From assembly GCA_034696485.1 (NCBI GenBank), contig JAQIWT010001377.1:1-11029 (forward strand): a stretch of 11,029 nt of DNA, written 5' to 3'. The position numbers and the translations under genes were made by a program. The stretch's first letter is position 1. Each line of letters opens with the position of its first letter. The notes under the pieces were generated by a model. That model had not been told where the DNA came from. It ran no database searches and worked only from the letters and a program-made list of their open reading frames with translations. This document shows positions 1 through 7,552 of this stretch, one piece after another. This stretch comes from Isohypsibius dastychi (lineage: Eukaryota > Tardigrada > Eutardigrada > Parachela > Isohypsibiidae).

Positions 1-1089
1 CAAACTAGGAGGCAGATTGCTCTGGTTTCGGTGGGTGTTTCGAAGGTTGAGTACTTGAAGATTGACCAACGAGGGCAACTGACTGCAAATACCGAAGCAT
101 GTTACCGACTGATGTAACTGATTTTTACCAAAAAACCCACCGAAATTGAAAGTGGATCAAAGGGTTGTGGCTCAGGTTGAGAGTTTGCATGTTAACCAAG
201 CGACGCAGCTGCGGTGGTAGAGATTCTGAAACCAACAACATCAGCCCATCATTCAGTTTCGAATCAGTTCAAAGCCCCACCTAATTTATTGTTACTCAGA
301 TCTAAGGTCATCAGACCGGTCAGATTCAGGAACACTTGCGTTGGAACGGCTTCGAGCCTAAAATAATCATTTGTAAGCTATAAAGCCGGTTTAGGATATG
401 TTTCTGAGTTGTCGACTCAACAAATACCTGTTGTGACTCAAATTAAGTACAATCAAAGTTTTGACATGGTCCAAATCTTCAGGAACACGAGTGAGTTCAT
501 TGTGACTCAAATCCTTCAAAAAGGCATTTTAATACCGCGGCAGAGGCAACAGGTGAAATAAGCGCTTACAAGGATGGATAGTTCCTCCAAGTCGAACAGG
601 TCTTTAGGAACTTGATTAGTCTGAATTTTGTTATATCGGGCATTGAGTGTTCGCAATGACGGTAATTTCCGGAACAACGGTCCATGGGCATCGAGTCCCG
701 GGAGGCTGTTCCGCGTTATGTTCAAATGTTCCTGAAAATAAATCAGAACACAATTACGTACAGTGCAGTTCTTTAGCTAGATGCGTAAATATCTGCGATC
801 TTTGTACGGAAACAGTGTATCCGATTCACAACCGATGGAAAAATGTCTCGTACCAATTTGGACAGCTTGCTCAGTTCCTGTGGCATATCTTCCAATGTGG
901 TACGATTAAGCTTCAGCCAGCGCAATCCCACCATCTCCTCGACTGCTTTAGGAAATATATCCTGTTAAAAGAAGTGTAACAGTAACTTTTGCAACGAGAA
1001 TAAAATAAGATCTGGATGACAGTTACCTGAAATTCATTGCGGGAGAAGTCGATTCCTCGCACAAAAGGCAAAACTCCTGTGGCGGCCAT
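1..1089 (-). CDS. fli-1: Flightless-I homolog, N-terminal LRR part (runs off left edge)
   Basis: Seven minus-strand exons give an unbroken frame of 221 residues: 1089-1027, 961-854, 731-570, 513-428, 357-281, 225-141 and 82-1. All junctions are GT-AG and phases agree. The protein opens MAATGVLPFVRGIDFSRNEF, nearly identical to the start of vertebrate FLII. Leucine-rich repeats follow in register, for example LRWLKLNRTTLEDMP, LDLSHNELTRVPEDL, LEAVPTQVFLNLTGL and ESLPPQLRRLVNMQTLNL. Flightless-I is known as an actin-binding protein with N-terminal LRRs and C-terminal gelsolin repeats, acting in cytoskeletal remodelling and as a nuclear-receptor coactivator. The gelsolin part lies beyond position 1. 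The ATG at 1089 is chosen by family match and sits one base after a good AG acceptor. It lies downstream of TRAPPC5 on the same strand. Identification is firm; exon ends come from reading splice sites by eye. Confidence 0.94.
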
Positions 1090-1090
1090 T

Positions 1091-1106
1091 CTGGTGAGAT
1101 AAACAA
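1091..1106 (-). promoter_or_regulatory. Candidate spliced-leader or 5'-UTR splice acceptor before fli-1
   Basis: Reading the minus strand, TTTATCTCACCAG ends at 1091, one base before the fli-1 ATG at 1089. A pyrimidine-rich AG this close to a start codon is typical of nematode trans-splicing. A cis intron from a 5' non-coding exon would look the same, and no donor was assigned. Confidence 0.4.
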
Positions 1107-1514
1107 ATTTCCAGCCGATAAACAGGAGCAACTAAAAGTAGAGCTTTAACATGCGAAGAATGATGAGATATTCGTGATTCGATAAATCATCGACAGTAAA
1201 CACAAATTGTGCTTCCCATCACTTCAAAACAACTTTGAACTTCAACTTCCCATGGCCTTGTTTGGGTTTTGTCGATGACGTACGTCTGGGCGGAGCTTTG
1301 CATTGCCATCCCATTGTACGTACAGCTTGACCTTTCGATTAACGAACCAGAGCATCTCTGTGGAACTTTACAGTTCACACTGCACCAAATAATTCCGCTT
1401 TCTTTTGGTTATTCTACGTTTTTGAAAAAAACCTTCATCAGGAGATAAGGAATCTTTTTCAGTTGGCCATTCGTTCTTTATACCGAGCACGAAAAGATTT
1501 GTTGCTCGAAACTT

Positions 1515-1520
1515 TTTATT
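1515..1520 (-). terminator. Poly(A) signal of TRAPPC5
   Basis: The minus strand reads AATAAA about 45 nt past the TRAPPC5 stop codon, the usual place for a cleavage/polyadenylation signal in a compact genome. Confidence 0.5.
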
Positions 1521-1564
1521 GGTCTCTTTTGATATCGCCAACAAAAAGAACATTTTTCTTTTCG

Positions 1565-2137
1565 CTATTTCACACCGTCAAGAGATTTATCTCGCGAAAC
1601 AGTGGTTTTATCAAATTCCACCACTAAAGTTGTGCCCTTATGCGCGTGAGCCACAACAGTACACGTGAACCCGGAATCGGAGAGGAAACTCTGGACAAGT
1701 CCAGCGAGGAATGCGCCACAATTGAGGCTCGATTTGTCTTTGGGAACGGAAATGTATCGATTCGTAACCGCATCCTTCTCGATGACATAATAAGTGTTCT
1801 CGGCTTCGTTTGACTGTTCCAGCTGATCAGCTTCCTTTCCAAACAAATGTTTCCATAGTCCAACTTTTACCAGAAGAAGCATGGATAAAATCCGCTGTTC
1901 TCGTTTCGTTTTCTGATGATTAGACATGAAACTATCCAGCATTCGAGAACCAACTTGTCCTCCAAGAAAAGAGAGCTTATCTTCCAGTTGACGGATAGTG
2001 TCGACTCGATGTTGATAATAATCAATCGTCTGCGCAAAGAGGAGAGCAAATGTGTTGACTGGCCAAAATACTGCCTCTTTCTTCAAACTTTGATCAAAAA
2101 CTGTGGAGCTGTTATCTGAAGAAGAGAAAACTTGCAT
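1565..2137 (-). CDS. TRAPPC5: TRAPP complex subunit 5 (Trs31 family)
   Basis: From the ATG at 2137 the frame gives 190 residues, close to the 188 of the human protein as I recall it. Family blocks are clear: FALLFAQ (31-37), LGGQVGSRMLDSF (58-70), GKEADQLEQ (100-108), RYISVPKDKSSLNC (127-140), FLSDSGFTC (151-159) and HKGTTLVVEF (166-175). TRAPPC5 is a core subunit of the TRAPP tethering complexes, which act as Rab1/Ypt1 exchange factors in ER-Golgi and Golgi traffic. It belongs to the Bet3-like alpha/beta fold group. The start is uncertain. The frame stays open upstream through another ATG at 2194 to a splice-acceptor-like site at 2252. A 45-nt in-frame GT-AG segment (2155-2111 on the minus strand) could be an optional intron. 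The start at 2137 is preferred because it matches family length. Confidence 0.93.
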   Translation of the reverse strand: MQVFSSSDNSSTVFDQSLKKEAVFWPVNTFALLFAQTIDYYQHRVDTIRQLEDKLSFLGGQVGSRMLDSFMSNHQKTKREQRILSMLLLVKVGLWKHLFGKEADQLEQSNEAENTYYVIEKDAVTNRYISVPKDKSSLNCGAFLAGLVQSFLSDSGFTCTVVAHAHKGTTLVVEFDKTTVSRDKSLDGVK

Positions 2138-2786
2138 GCCCAATGGAGCTTTCAGATCACCAACGTAGTACACAGCTGGATTAGAGGACGACATGATTGG
2201 ATCAGAAAATACGATCACGGCATAGGGGATCAGGAAAGCGTCGAAAAAATCCTGGAATTAATTTTGAGTTATTGATCCATATTCATCACAAGCGTACAAT
2301 CTGACCTGTCGTCTCCGTATTTCCTCGAGAAGGAGCTGACTGGCTATAGGGCAATCCTTAGCGAAAGTCGAAAGTTCCACCTCGGGGGAAACGATAATCG
2401 AGGACTGGCGCTGGCGTGAAACAACCTAAAACCACAACAATTCTCACTCAACTCAACGTGACCACCACCCCCCCCCCTTCAGTAAATCGTCTCTAGAATT
2501 CAGAAAATTGGACGTTCAAGCTTGCTTCTTTTAATTTAATTTTATGATCTGCGTTTTCTTACCAATCTTTACCTAATCCAAAGCTTCGCACAGTCCGTTT
2601 GATTCGTTCCATTAGTAAGGATCATCTGATCATAAATTCTTCGTTTGCATCAGGAAGCTGCAGTTGTGTGGTAATGAAGTCAGCTGTTTTGGCCACGTAA
2701 TAAACAACTAATACTGCCGTTTATACTGCAATACTGCCGTTTGCGGTTGCCTGATTCTTCTCCCGGTGACACCAAATTCACGAGCC
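2138..2786. other. Region between TRAPPC5 and SPRYD7 starts, with possible extra 5' exons
   Basis: The two genes face away from each other, so their promoters or 5' UTRs should lie here. On the minus strand two phase-0 open segments have exon-like borders. One is 2425-2306, 40 codons, reading ...FAKDCPIASQLLLEEIRRRQ, followed by a GT donor. The other, 2251-2138, follows an AG acceptor and reads DFFDAFLIPYAVIVFSDPIM... into TRAPPC5 in frame. I do not recognise this sequence. No phase-matching upstream exon with an ATG was found. The region also has a run of ten C (2468-2477) and a short direct repeat at 2711-2742. Confidence 0.45.
2711..2742 (+). repeat. Short direct repeat upstream of SPRYD7
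   Basis: ATACTGCCGTTT occurs at 2711-2722 and again at 2731-2742, separated by ATACTGCA, itself a partial copy. It lies 45-75 nt before the SPRYD7 start codon. It could be a regulatory element or replication slippage; function is unknown. Confidence 0.6.
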
Positions 2787-3542
2787 ATGTTTGGGCTATG
2801 TAATCTTTGCAAGACGTATGGATGGTCGGACGACGGGAACAAGAACGAACTCGTTCTTCAAGTTTTGCCACCAGTCTCACTTGACACGACGCGTATGGGT
2901 AAGTTGATTTGGTTCAGATCAAGTGGTCAGTGAAATTTATGCAAATATTTTCGGCTTGTAGGAGACGAAGTCGTTATCATCAAGAATGGAGCACGTCTTT
3001 GTGGATCGGGTGGATGTATAGCTACATCGTCTATTGTCCAGGATAAAGCATATTATGAAGTTAAAATTCAACGCGATGGAGAATGGGGAGTTGGCTTATC
3101 TTTGGGAACGGTTGATGTCAACAGGATACCTTTTGGGATGGATACAAAGAGCTGGGTCTTGAGGGATGATGGCAACGTTTATTTTAATGGCGAAGCTATT
3201 GGAAAGCTCCCCGACGCGGAAAGGCCCAAAGAATCTGACGTTTTGGTACGTGAATATCATTTTCGTTTTTGACTGTGTTTGAAGTTTCTGGAAGAGTCTT
3301 GTTGTCGGTTACGTTGCTTAATTAAGCAGTATGTATTTCAGGGTGTCGCGTATGACCATTCCGAAATGAGTTTTTATCTGAATGGGAAATCTCTCAACAC
3401 AGCGGTACGCGGGCCGAAAGGAACTCTATTTCCAGCTGCGTTTGTTAACAAGGATGCCATTCTGGATTTCTTCTTCTCTGGCTTCCAGTTTGTTCCACCA
3501 TCGGGCTACAGTAGAATCATGTATGAGCAGTCAATTCTGTGA
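2787..3542 (+). CDS. SPRYD7: SPRY domain-containing protein 7
   Basis: Three exons (2787-2898, 2962-3245, 3342-3542) give 198 residues, against 196 in human SPRYD7 as I recall. The match runs over the whole length: a short Cys-containing N-terminus (MFGLCNLCKTYGW), GDEVVIIKNGARLCGSGGC, YYEVKIQRDGEWGVGLS, PFGMDTKSWVLRDDG, VAYDHSEMSFYLNGKSL, KGTLFPAAFVNKDAILD and the C-terminal PPSGYSRIMYEQSIL. SPRY domains are beta-sandwich protein-interaction modules. The exact role of SPRYD7 is not established, although human SPRYD7 lies in the chromosome 13q14 region deleted in leukaemia. All introns are GT-AG (63 and 96 nt) with consistent phases. Another probable gene starts 54 nt downstream on the same strand. 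Confidence 0.94.
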
Positions 3543-3596
3543 TATCTAGATAGATGCACAGATCTGTGCCGGAATCTTCGACTCATCTCGAACTAA

Positions 3597-4629
3597 ATGT
3601 CTTTTGATTGCTCCGCTGTTTCCGCCGCGCACTCGAAATCAGTGGAGAACAGGATCGGAAACGGATTTGTTGTAGATCCTGATTTTAATTCGTTCGACTC
3701 TGATTTGTTGCTCATGCACGCAACCTGCGCGTTCTCGATGCTACCTAGGTGTACTCTGATAGCTTCAATCAAAACCTGGATCGGTTGTTGCCATTCCTGG
3801 TAGATTGATGTTCAAATTTGTCGTGTATTTTTATTTGTTTAAACGGGTTTCTAAAACTGCTGACAATATCTCCGCTTTAGCTAAATTGGGTATTTTTCGT
3901 GGAAAAAATGGTTACGAGCAGAATAGTCTGAATTAAGTTTCGACAACGAGTGCCGACTTGCCCATTGTGCTACGTCGCTGGTCACAGCTTTTCCCAACAC
4001 CCGCAGCAACCGGCATCAAGATCAAATCTATCGCCTGCCGTGCGGTTTACCCGGGTGAATTTTCTGGTCAGCCGCTGGCTTTTTCAAGCCTGCATCGTCT
4101 AGATGCTTTTGAAAGACCGAGTTCTCAGACCTTCCCGAGGGTGCATGACAGAATTGTCCGCTATTGACCCCCAAGTGGCAAGCATTGCTCGTAACGTGGA
4201 TTTAGCACTCAAAATGCCGTTTTGCGCTCTATACAACCTTGATCAGTTTGCACGCAGAAGATTTGGAACTTCCACTGTGTTTTGCAAAAGAGCCAGACAA
4301 TCAAATTTTCAGAACAATCCGCTTTGTTGTAGATATACAGTTTTAGTTGATTACCAAGTCATCCAATTACTCAAATCAATTTTGCTCCTCAAAGAACGTC
4401 TAGACTCGCGACGCACACAAGGGCTCCAGAACTTCGATGACCTTGAGCACCTAAATGCGTGAAGTAGGATGACTCATTCATAGCATTTGGATCCCTCGTG
4501 AACCGTTGTTTATCAAGTGACTTCATCGCGTCTGCCGCGGTTTCATTCGTATCTGAACAAGTTCAAAGTGGTGCCACCCTGCTTCTTCGCGATAGGAGCA
4601 GCGGTGATCTCATCGATTTTCCTATATAA
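3597..4629 (+). CDS. Probable six-exon gene, product not recognised
   Basis: A phase-consistent model is 3597-3748, 3938-4054, 4129-4190, 4258-4328, 4430-4458 and 4518-4629, giving 180 residues. Introns are 189, 74, 67, 101 and 59 nt, like the neighbours. Protein-like stretches include NGFVVDPDFNSFDSDLLL (exon 1), TELSAIDPQVASIA (exon 3), DLELPLCFAKEPDNQIF (exon 4), NFDDLEHLN (exon 5) and the C-terminus SFVSEQVQSGATLLLRDRSS then GDLIDFPI. Codons in the last exon often start with purine and end with pyrimidine, as in real genes. I see no signal peptide, membrane segment or known domain. Position supports a gene: it starts 54 nt after the SPRYD7 stop and ends 125 nt before the BCS1L start. Weak points are the purine-rich acceptor at 3937, an alternative open frame over 3941-4167, and open minus-strand frames over exons 1 and 6. 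Exon borders were chosen by eye and may be overfitted. Confidence 0.42.
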
Positions 4630-4724
4630 ACCAACTGCAGCATTTAGTGAATCAGTTCTAACAGCTTTCCTTCTTGCGCCGAGTTTGAATACTGAACATT
4701 TTATTTTCTGTTTTCGTTTCTCAC

Positions 4725-4739
4725 CAACTGATTTATTAG
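4725..4739 (+). promoter_or_regulatory. Candidate spliced-leader acceptor of BCS1L
   Basis: A T-rich tract ending ACTGATTTATTAG at 4739 lies 15 nt before the BCS1L ATG at 4755. The TAG is also an in-frame stop, so the coding frame cannot extend further upstream without splicing here. Trans-splicing of a downstream operon gene is the likely reading; a cis intron is possible. Confidence 0.45.
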
Positions 4740-4754
4740 AGAGCACACCAGAAA

Positions 4755-6263
4755 ATGGTTTTGGCTAGCGCATTGGGCGGTTTCCTACCATCTGATCTCA
4801 ACTTCTCTGGTGGATTTGGAATCGCCGGCGTTCTGGCCGTTTTGTTCCCGTATTTCGAAAAAATCATCCTCAGCCTGTTCGACTTCAGCATCACCGAATA
4901 TTTCGGCACGCTTTTCGGCCAGAATTCATTCCTCGGCACTGGATTCGGAATTGTTGGAGTCGGCGCTGGAGTGACGGCTCTTCAGAACCTCTGGAACAGA
5001 GGCTGGGCACTGTACAACGATTATTTCTCCATTTCACTGGAAATTCCATCATCTGATGGAAGTTACTGGGATGTCCTGGAATGGGTTCACGAACGACAAA
5101 TGAAGAATCCCAAACATCTCAGTCTTCAAACGGAGAATAAGCAGACAACCACCGGTCAGTGGGAAAATGTTCACGAATTTCTGCCCAGCGTCGGAACGCA
5201 TAAATTCAAATTCGACGGCGTCAAATTCTCCATCGAGCGAAAGAGGTCAGAAAAAACCGAAGATATGTATTCAGTTAACCGATTGGAAAATCTCGTGCTT
5301 TCTGCCAACCATAACGATACCTCAGTTTTCCGGAATATGTTGAAAGCTGTCAAGACATTCAAGGAAGTCAAAAATGAGGGCAGGACAACCATCTGGACTG
5401 CTTTGAGTGGAAACTGGAACAGCAGCACCGCAAAACGGAAACGTCCATTAACATCTGTTATTCTTGATAATGGAGTGAGCGAACAGGTCCTCGCAGACGT
5501 CAAAGACTTCATAGACAGTGCTCAATGGTACTCTGATTTCGGGGTACCCTACAGAAGAGGTTATCTACTCCATGGTCCACCTGGAACCGGAAAAACGTCT
5601 TTCGTCGCCGCGCTGGCCGGCCATTTTGATCTCAATGTTTGCATCCTGAATCTTAGTGACAAATCTCTGAATGACGAAAGCCTGAACCAGTTGCTGCTGA
5701 ATGCTCCCGAGAGTTCTTTGATCCTGTTGGAGGACATTGATGCTGCGTTCGGCAACCGGGAAGATGCAACAAAAGAAGACGACTCAAGTTCCGGCAAGCC
5801 AGCTTCGACAGCAACCGCCTTCGAAGGGATGAACCGGTTGACCTTTTCCGGCCTTCTCAATGCTCTTGATGGTGTTGCGAGTGCTGAAGGGCGGATCCTA
5901 TTTATGACAACAAATTATGTTGACAGGTAAGCTTGAAAACAGTGGCTAAAACATGGTGGATCATTGATATTTACCTTCTTTTTTCCAAGATTGGATTCCG
6001 CTCTTATTCGACCTGGGAGGGTTGATTTCCGGCAGTTCATTGGATATGCCAGTGAAAGCCAGGTCGAGCGAATGTTCCGCCGTTTTTACAAATCGACTTC
6101 TGATGAGGAAGCCTCTCGATTTGTTCACGAGATCTTTCATTACTCCAGCGACCGTCCAGAGATTAGTCTGGCGAAGCTGCAGGGTCTGTTCTTGACCTAC
6201 AAGAATAATCCGGGCGACGTCTTTTCGGGTATTCCTGCCCTGTTTGATGAAAGCCAAAAGTGA
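4755..6263 (+). CDS. BCS1L: Mitochondrial AAA chaperone BCS1, complex III assembly
   Basis: Two exons (4755-5926, 5990-6263) encode 481 residues. BCS1 moves the Rieske iron-sulfur protein across the mitochondrial inner membrane for insertion into the bc1 complex. The conserved membrane segment is at 58-80 (NSFLGTGFGIVGVGAGVTAL), followed by the BCS1-specific region (EFLPSVGTHKF, YRRGYLLHG). The AAA domain has Walker A GPPGTGKT (274-281), Walker B LILLEDIDAAF (322-332), the block RLTFSGLLNALDGVAS and the sensor/arginine-finger segment MTTNYVDRLDSALIRPGRVD, with Arg398 and Arg401. The C-terminus (LQGLFLTYKNNPGDV) also matches the family. The human protein has 419 residues as I recall; the extra length is mainly about 45-50 residues at the N-terminus, plus an insertion of about 13 residues rich in Ser, Asp and Ala after Walker B. 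The start is the only in-frame ATG before the membrane segment. Confidence 0.96.
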
Positions 6264-6413
6264 TCTGTTTCTACAAACCATGGATTTCAGCAGTATTTTA
6301 CTGCCAGTTTTGTTTATGTACTCTCCTCTCTAATTCTTGAAAAAGTCATGGAATTGTTAATTGCACAATAGGGATTAGATGGGCTTGCTTTTGTTTCTCC
6401 TCTTTCCCTTTTG

Positions 6414-6971
6414 ATGGAAAACGCGTTTACCAAAACGAAAATTGTGATGGCGCTGAAGCTAAAGAGTTTCAACAAAAAACACGGCATTGATTGTTTGTTC
6501 CGGTGTTTGTTAAGTATTCCCGCTAAAAATTTGGTGTCAGCAGTGATGAAACTACTGCTGATTTACCCAGGGGTACAAAGCGATCGGATAGGCAGAAATC
6601 AACAGCGCGGCGTAGTAACTTGTCTTGGATATGACGAAGAGTGGATGTTCGATGATTCAGTTTTTGAACCACAGCAAAACTTTTGTAAAACAAAACAAGC
6701 TTCACCAGAAATTTTAGAAAGTCGTTTAGTTGGCTGGTTCAGGGCGGCTCAGCACTGCAAATCTTTCTCGCCCCCTTACGCCACCGAGCCCCAAGCCCAT
6801 CACTGCATTTCGTTATGCATAATTCTGGCCTGTTTTACAATCGGTTCAGGCTCTGGATTCTGGAAGCGTCCATCTTTCCTTATCGTTCATCCAAGATGTG
6901 CCAGTCCCAAGATGATTAACCTTGTTCGAACAAACACTAGTTCAGTGATCTGGAAGCTGAATAAACTGTAG
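6414..6971 (+). CDS. Hypothetical ORF of 185 residues
   Basis: A single open frame from ATG 6414 to TAG 6969-6971, starting 150 nt after the BCS1L stop. It is the longest ORF in the window not assigned to a recognised gene. It begins MENAFTKTKIVMALKLKSF and has an acidic patch (GYDEEWMFDDSVFEP) and one hydrophobic stretch (HHCISLCIILACFTIGSGS), but no family is recognised. Purine-first codons are common, while the third-position pattern is weaker than in the neighbours. There is no AG acceptor directly before the ATG. AATAAA at 6960-6965 overlaps its end and could serve this transcript or a long BCS1L 3' UTR. It may be a lineage-specific gene, a degraded gene or a chance ORF. Confidence 0.3.
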   Translation: MENAFTKTKIVMALKLKSFNKKHGIDCLFRCLLSIPAKNLVSAVMKLLLIYPGVQSDRIGRNQQRGVVTCLGYDEEWMFDDSVFEPQQNFCKTKQASPEILESRLVGWFRAAQHCKSFSPPYATEPQAHHCISLCIILACFTIGSGSGFWKRPSFLIVHPRCASPKMINLVRTNTSSVIWKLNKL

Positions 6972-7026
6972 CTGCAGGCTACGTTGCAGAGACAACTACA
7001 CAGGTACAGTGGCGATTGATACAATT

Positions 7027-7045
7027 TCAATTTTGTGAAAATTGA
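7027..7045. repeat. Small perfect inverted repeat
   Basis: TCAATTTT (7027-7034) and AAAATTGA (7038-7045) are exact reverse complements around a GTG loop. It lies about 55 nt after the stop of the hypothetical ORF. The stem is AT-rich and short, so it may be chance. Confidence 0.5.
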
Positions 7046-7462
7046 GACCCGGAAGGCTTTTTTCGTATTTTTGTGAGAGTGAGATGGGGACTGACGATGT
7101 AGTACAACTTTTCTAGATTTATAGATTCATCAGAGCTGCAGGGTGAAATATATGGTTCGCTGCCTTGTGAATTTTTCCCTTTGAGAAATCTTCCAACGAA
7201 GTCATCTAATATATTTCAGTCTTTCGTTTATCGTGAGTTTGGTTATTACTGCCTGACATGTATGTAAACTCTTGCTGTGAAGATTCTGTACTTTATTCTT
7301 ATGGTGAGGATTTTACGAAAGCTGTTCTGATCAGGCTTTCCGTATGAAATTGAAATCTTGTTATTTTGAATGTCGGAGAACCGGACTATAGTTTTCCGCT
7401 GTATTGCATACTTGGTGTAAAGATCCACTTTTTTGTTGTTTTTTTTGGTTTAGTCAGTTGAT

Positions 7463-7477
7463 ATTTTACTTTTACAG
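7463..7477 (+). promoter_or_regulatory. Candidate 5'-UTR acceptor of the EHMT gene
   Basis: The T-rich tract TTTTACTTTTACAG ends at 7477, 75 nt before the EHMT start codon. It looks like the other acceptors in the window. It would define the 5' end of the mature transcript by trans-splicing, or join a non-coding first exon. Confidence 0.4.
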
Positions 7478-7552
7478 AAAGAATTCGCCAGAGTCGTATC
7501 GTCTTTCGGAACATCATTCATGGCGATATAATTTTGACCGCGTCCAGTCATC

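Larger units (their letters stand above)
1090..1564. other. Gap between TRAPPC5 stop and fli-1 start
   Basis: About 475 nt. It should hold the TRAPPC5 3' UTR (a minus-strand AATAAA lies at 1520-1515) and the 5' flank of fli-1. Two overlapping minus-strand ORFs of about 60 codons (1553-1368 and 1378-1187) show no recognisable domain and are probably chance. No RNA gene or repeat was seen. Confidence 0.5.
6264..7552. other. Long gap between BCS1L and the EHMT gene
   Basis: About 1.29 kb, the largest gap in the window. It should contain the BCS1L 3' UTR and the EHMT 5' flank. It holds the plus-strand ORF 6414-6971 (listed separately), AT-rich sequence from about 7000 on, a perfect 8-bp-arm hairpin at 7027-7045 and a likely splice acceptor at 7477. 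Protein-like minus-strand stretches between about 7521 and 7030 can be joined into a phase-consistent frame, but they start only 31 nt from the EHMT ATG and match nothing I know, so they are not called. Confidence 0.5.

Noticed and set aside
647-979. Plus-strand ORF of 110 codons
   Set aside because: It lies antisense to fli-1 exons 2 and 3 and the intron between them, which encode clear leucine-rich repeats. It is a shadow frame.
1187-1553. Two overlapping minus-strand ORFs of about 60 codons after TRAPPC5
   Set aside because: No domain, poor starts, and the first overlaps the TRAPPC5 poly(A) signal. More likely 3' UTR and fli-1 5' flank.
3593-3796. Minus-strand exon-like segment of 68 codons with an AG acceptor
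   Set aside because: It overlaps exon 1 of the plus-strand model. No phase-consistent upstream partner was found, and its third-position pattern is weaker. Kept only as an alternative to the unknown gene.
4103-4462. Continuous plus-strand ORF of 119 codons as a single-exon gene
   Set aside because: Its middle part is less protein-like than the frame used by exon 4 of the spliced model, and good donor and acceptor sites break it at 4191 and 4257.
4517-4768. Plus-strand ORF with a hydrophobic stretch (small membrane protein?)
   Set aside because: It starts with GTG rather than ATG, is out of frame with the stronger C-terminal exon at 4518-4629, and runs into the BCS1L start. Likely a shadow.
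7030-7521. Possible minus-strand gene assembled from several fragments
   Set aside because: The fragments can be joined in phase, but with free choice of splice sites this is easy to do by chance. The start lies 31 nt from the EHMT ATG and no family is recognised.
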